DNA from: Chloroflexota bacterium
GTDB taxonomy: Bacteria > Chloroflexota > UBA5177 > JANWHV01
Assembly (NCBI GenBank): GCA_025924845.1
Contig: JAICHN010000272.1
Location: 1-7,100 of the forward strand
DNA: 7,100 nt
Direction of reading: 5' to 3'
Part shown: in pieces, positions 4,851 through 7,100 of the stretch
Layout of the letters: the number at the start of each line of letters is the position of its first letter
Numbering within the stretch: the stretch's first letter is position 1
The notes under the pieces: generated by a model
What the model saw: the letters and a program-made list of their open reading frames with translations, nothing else
Databases searched by the model: none
What the model was told of the DNA's origin: nothing
Made by a program: the position numbers and the translations under genes

Positions 4851-7100
4851 CTAGTCCGTTTCGACCAGGACCGGTTCGGGCTCGCGGTCATGCACGCGGG
4901 GTTGCACGTTGAGCACCAACTCAGCGGAGACGACATCCGCTCCCACGCTGTCGCCCGGATGGAACTTGCCTTGCAGCAAGCCTTCGGCCAGAGGATCCTC
5001 GATAAAATTCTGGATGGCTCGGCGCAACGGGCGGGCGCCGTTGAGCGCGTCGTAGCCCTTCTCGACCAGGAAGTCTTTCGCCGCGTCGGTAGCCTCCAGG
5101 GTCATCTCCTGTTCGATCAACTGGGCGCGAACCCGGCGCAGCATCAACTCGACGATCTGGCGGATTTGCTCCTGGCGAAGCGAATGGAAGACGATGGTGG
5201 CATCGATACGATTGAGAAACTCCGGCTTAAAAGTCTGGCGAAGCTCACCGGTGATCTTCTTGATCATCTCTTCGTGATTCCGGTCCTGCTTGGCCTTCGT
5301 ATCGTCGTCGCTCTTGCCGATACGGAAGCCAAGGGCCGCCTCACGATTGAGCAAGTTGGCCCCGATATTCGAGGTCATGATGATGATCGTGTTGCGAAAA
5401 TCCACGGCGCGGCCCTTGGCGTCGGTCAACTTCCCATCCTCCAAAATCTGGAGCAGGATGTTGAACACCTCGGGATGGGCCTTCTCCACCTCGTCCAGCA
5501 GGACGACTGAATAGGACTTGCGGCGAACCGCCTCGGTCAGTTGGCCGCCCTCTTCGTAGCCGACATAGCCGGGAGGGGCGCCGACCAATCGGGCAACGGC
5601 GTGACGCTCCATGAACTCAGACATGTCGATCTTGATCAACATATCCTCGCTGCCGAACATGAACTCGGCCAGGGCCTTGCCTAGCTCGGTCTTGCCAACC
5701 CCGCTCGGCCCTAGAAAGATGAAGCTTCCAATTGGACGCTTCGGATCCTTCAGTCCGGTACGGGCCCGACGCACCGCCTTGGCAATGGTGGAAATCGCCT
5801 CTTCCTGGCCGATTACCCGACCATGCAACGCCGACTCCATCTGGAGTAGCCGTTCCGACTCCTCCTGGGCGATCCGCCGAACCGGAATGCCGGTCCACAT
5901 GGACACGACTTCGGCGATGTCTTCCTCGCCTACCACCATGCCTCGGTCGCTCGATGCCTCGCGTTCCTGCCAACTCGATTGCAGATTCGCGATCTTATCG
6001 CGCAACTGCTTCTCGCGGGCCCGAAGATCCGCCGCGGTCTCGTATTGCTGGGCCTTGATTGCCGCTTCCTTCTCGGTCTGCACCTGCTCGATATTCTGGA
6101 GAGCCTCTTTGAGGGAGAAGGGCTGACCCGAGCGCTGCAAACGTACACGAGCCGATGCCTCATCCATCAGGTCGATGGCCTTGTCGGGCATAAAGCGATC
6201 CGGGATGTACCGCTCCGCCATCTCAGCGGCGGCCCTCAAGGCCTCGTCGCTGATTTGCAAATGGTGATGGGCTTCATAGCGGGGCCGGAGGCCATGCAAA
6301 ATGCGGATCGTCTCATCCACCGACGATTCGTTCACCGTGACCATCTGGAATCGTCGCTCCAGAGCGGCGTCGCGTTCGATGTACTTTCGATATTCATCAA
6401 GGGTGGTGGCCCCGATGCATTGCAGTTCGCCGCGGGCGAGCGCCGGCTTCAGGATATTCGCGGCATCCACGGCGCCCTCGGCGGCGCCGGCGCCCACGAT
6501 GGTATGGAGTTCATCGATGAAGAGCACGCAGTCACCGGCGCCCTTGATCTCCTCGATGATCTTCTTCAGCCGCTCCTCGAACTCGCCCCGATACTTCGTG
6601 CCCGCCACCAGCGAACCGATGTCGAGGGTGAGAAGACGTTTACCGGCCAGCGTCTCGGGCACATCGCCGTTGACGATGCGCTGCGCCAGTCCGTCCACGA
6701 TCGCTGTCTTGCCGACCCCAGGCTCACCGACCAGTGCGGCGTTGTTCTTCATCCGCCGGCTAAGGATTTGAATCACCCGCTCGATTTCCGCGCCGCGGCC
6801 AATCACCGGATCCACCTTGCCTGCACGGGCCTGAGCGGTCATATCCAGACCAAGCTGATCGATGGTAGGCGTTTTGCTGGCGTGCTTGGCTTCGCTGTGG
6901 GGACTGTTACTGGTCTGCGACAGCACTTGAATGGTCTGGGTACGCACCTTCTCCAGGCTGACCCCCAGCGAATCGAGGACGCCCGCCGCGATCCCCTCGC
7001 CCTCGCGGACCAGGCCGAGCAGAAGATGTTCGGTACCGATATAATGATGCCCGAGGCGCCGTGCCTCATCGACGGCCAGTTCGATCACCTTCTTGGCTCG
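4851..7100 (-). CDS. clpC: ATP-dependent Clp protease ATP-binding subunit ClpC (5' end outside window)
   Basis: The frame is open to the right edge, giving 749 residues. The GTG at 7088 is not the true start, because RAKK precedes it in frame. The visible N-terminus corresponds to the second of the two Clp_N repeats, so about 80 residues are missing and the full protein would be near 830. Counting from the edge, AAA+ module 1 has Walker A GEPGVGKT (125-132), Walker B VLFIDE (192-197) and ALERRF with its arginine finger (246-251). The middle domain holds a UVR motif (about 339-370), which marks ClpC rather than ClpB. Module 2 has GPSGVGKT (464-471), VVLLDE (532-537), LGF (590-592, expected ClpP-docking loop) and GARPLRR (688-694, sensor 2). 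ClpC unfolds substrates and feeds them to the ClpP peptidase in the cytosol, usually with adaptor proteins. The acidic tail ends at TAG 4853-4851. It heads the visible operon; its promoter is outside the window. Confidence 0.97.
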   Translation of the reverse strand, partial: RAKKVIELAVDEARRLGHHYIGTEHLLLGLVREGEGIAAGVLDSLGVSLEKVRTQTIQVLSQTSNSPHSEAKHASKTPTIDQLGLDMTAQARAGKVDPVIGRGAEIERVIQILSRRMKNNAALVGEPGVGKTAIVDGLAQRIVNGDVPETLAGKRLLTLDIGSLVAGTKYRGEFEERLKKIIEEIKGAGDCVLFIDELHTIVGAGAAEGAVDAANILKPALARGELQCIGATTLDEYRKYIERDAALERRFQMVTVNESSVDETIRILHGLRPRYEAHHHLQISDEALRAAAEMAERYIPDRFMPDKAIDLMDEASARVRLQRSGQPFSLKEALQNIEQVQTEKEAAIKAQQYETAADLRAREKQLRDKIANLQSSWQEREASSDRGMVVGEEDIAEVVSMWTGIPVRRIAQEESERLLQMESALHGRVIGQEEAISTIAKAVRRARTGLKDPKRPIGSFIFLGPSGVGKTELGKALAEFMFGSEDMLIKIDMSEFMERHAVARLVGAPPGYVGYEEGGQLTEAVRRKSYSVVLLDEVEKAHPEVFNILLQILEDGKLTDAKGRAVDFRNTIIIMTSNIGANLLNREAALGFRIGKSDDDTKAKQDRNHEEMIKKITGELRQTFKPEFLNRIDATIVFHSLRQEQIRQIVELMLRRVRAQLIEQEMTLEATDAAKDFLVEKGYDALNGARPLRRAIQNFIEDPLAEGLLQGKFHPGDSVGADVVSAELVLNVQPRVHDREPEPVLVETD

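Noticed and set aside
4506..5510. A 334-codon + strand open frame opposite radA and clpC
   Set aside because: It is antisense to highly conserved ClpC and RadA sequence, has no independent motif, and its apparent Leu/Asp-rich pattern mirrors the ClpC codons.
7086..7088. GTG as the start of clpC
   Set aside because: The reading frame continues upstream as RAKK to the window edge, and the sequence matches the second Clp_N repeat, so the true start is about 80 codons further away.

Overview
This is a gene-dense stretch of a bacterial chromosome, roughly 60% G+C by eye. It holds mostly conserved housekeeping genes and shows no prophage, transposon, CRISPR array or toxin island. The host looks like a high-GC bacterium with Gram-positive-type gene content. 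A ClpC-type unfoldase with a UVR middle domain runs straight into radA, and the two tRNA genes do not encode their CCA ends. I lean towards Chloroflexota or a relative, but this is inference from gene content and protein style; no phylogenetic test was possible.

Left part (1-484): the 3' end of a GNAT acetyltransferase gene on the + strand faces two tandem serine tRNA genes on the - strand (UGA then GCU anticodon). The tRNAs are served by a good sigma70-type promoter at 436-464.

Middle part (485-2510): a 10-TM drug/metabolite transporter (EamA type) on the - strand is split by one extra base in a G run at 1099-1103, so it reads as two overlapping frames. About 360 bp upstream separate it from a divergently transcribed GT2 glycosyltransferase. 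That gap carries one plausible promoter for each direction, a doubtful 65-codon ORF ahead of the transporter and a 10-codon mini-ORF that overlaps the glycosyltransferase start by ATGA.

Right part (2510-7100): a short convergent gap with two small hairpins is followed by a tight - strand operon. Its order of transcription is clpC (5' end outside the window), radA, then a B3/B4-domain protein. The clpC stop codon directly abuts the radA ATG, and radA is separated from the last gene by 3 bp. Together the operon covers protein unfolding and degradation (ClpC), recombinational repair (RadA) and possibly aminoacyl-tRNA quality control (B3/B4 protein), which suggests a stress or quality-control unit.

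I did not find a clearly new biological system. The points most worth a second look are the free-standing B3/B4 protein in the clpC-radA operon, the frameshifted transporter and the compact arrangement ahead of the glycosyltransferase.
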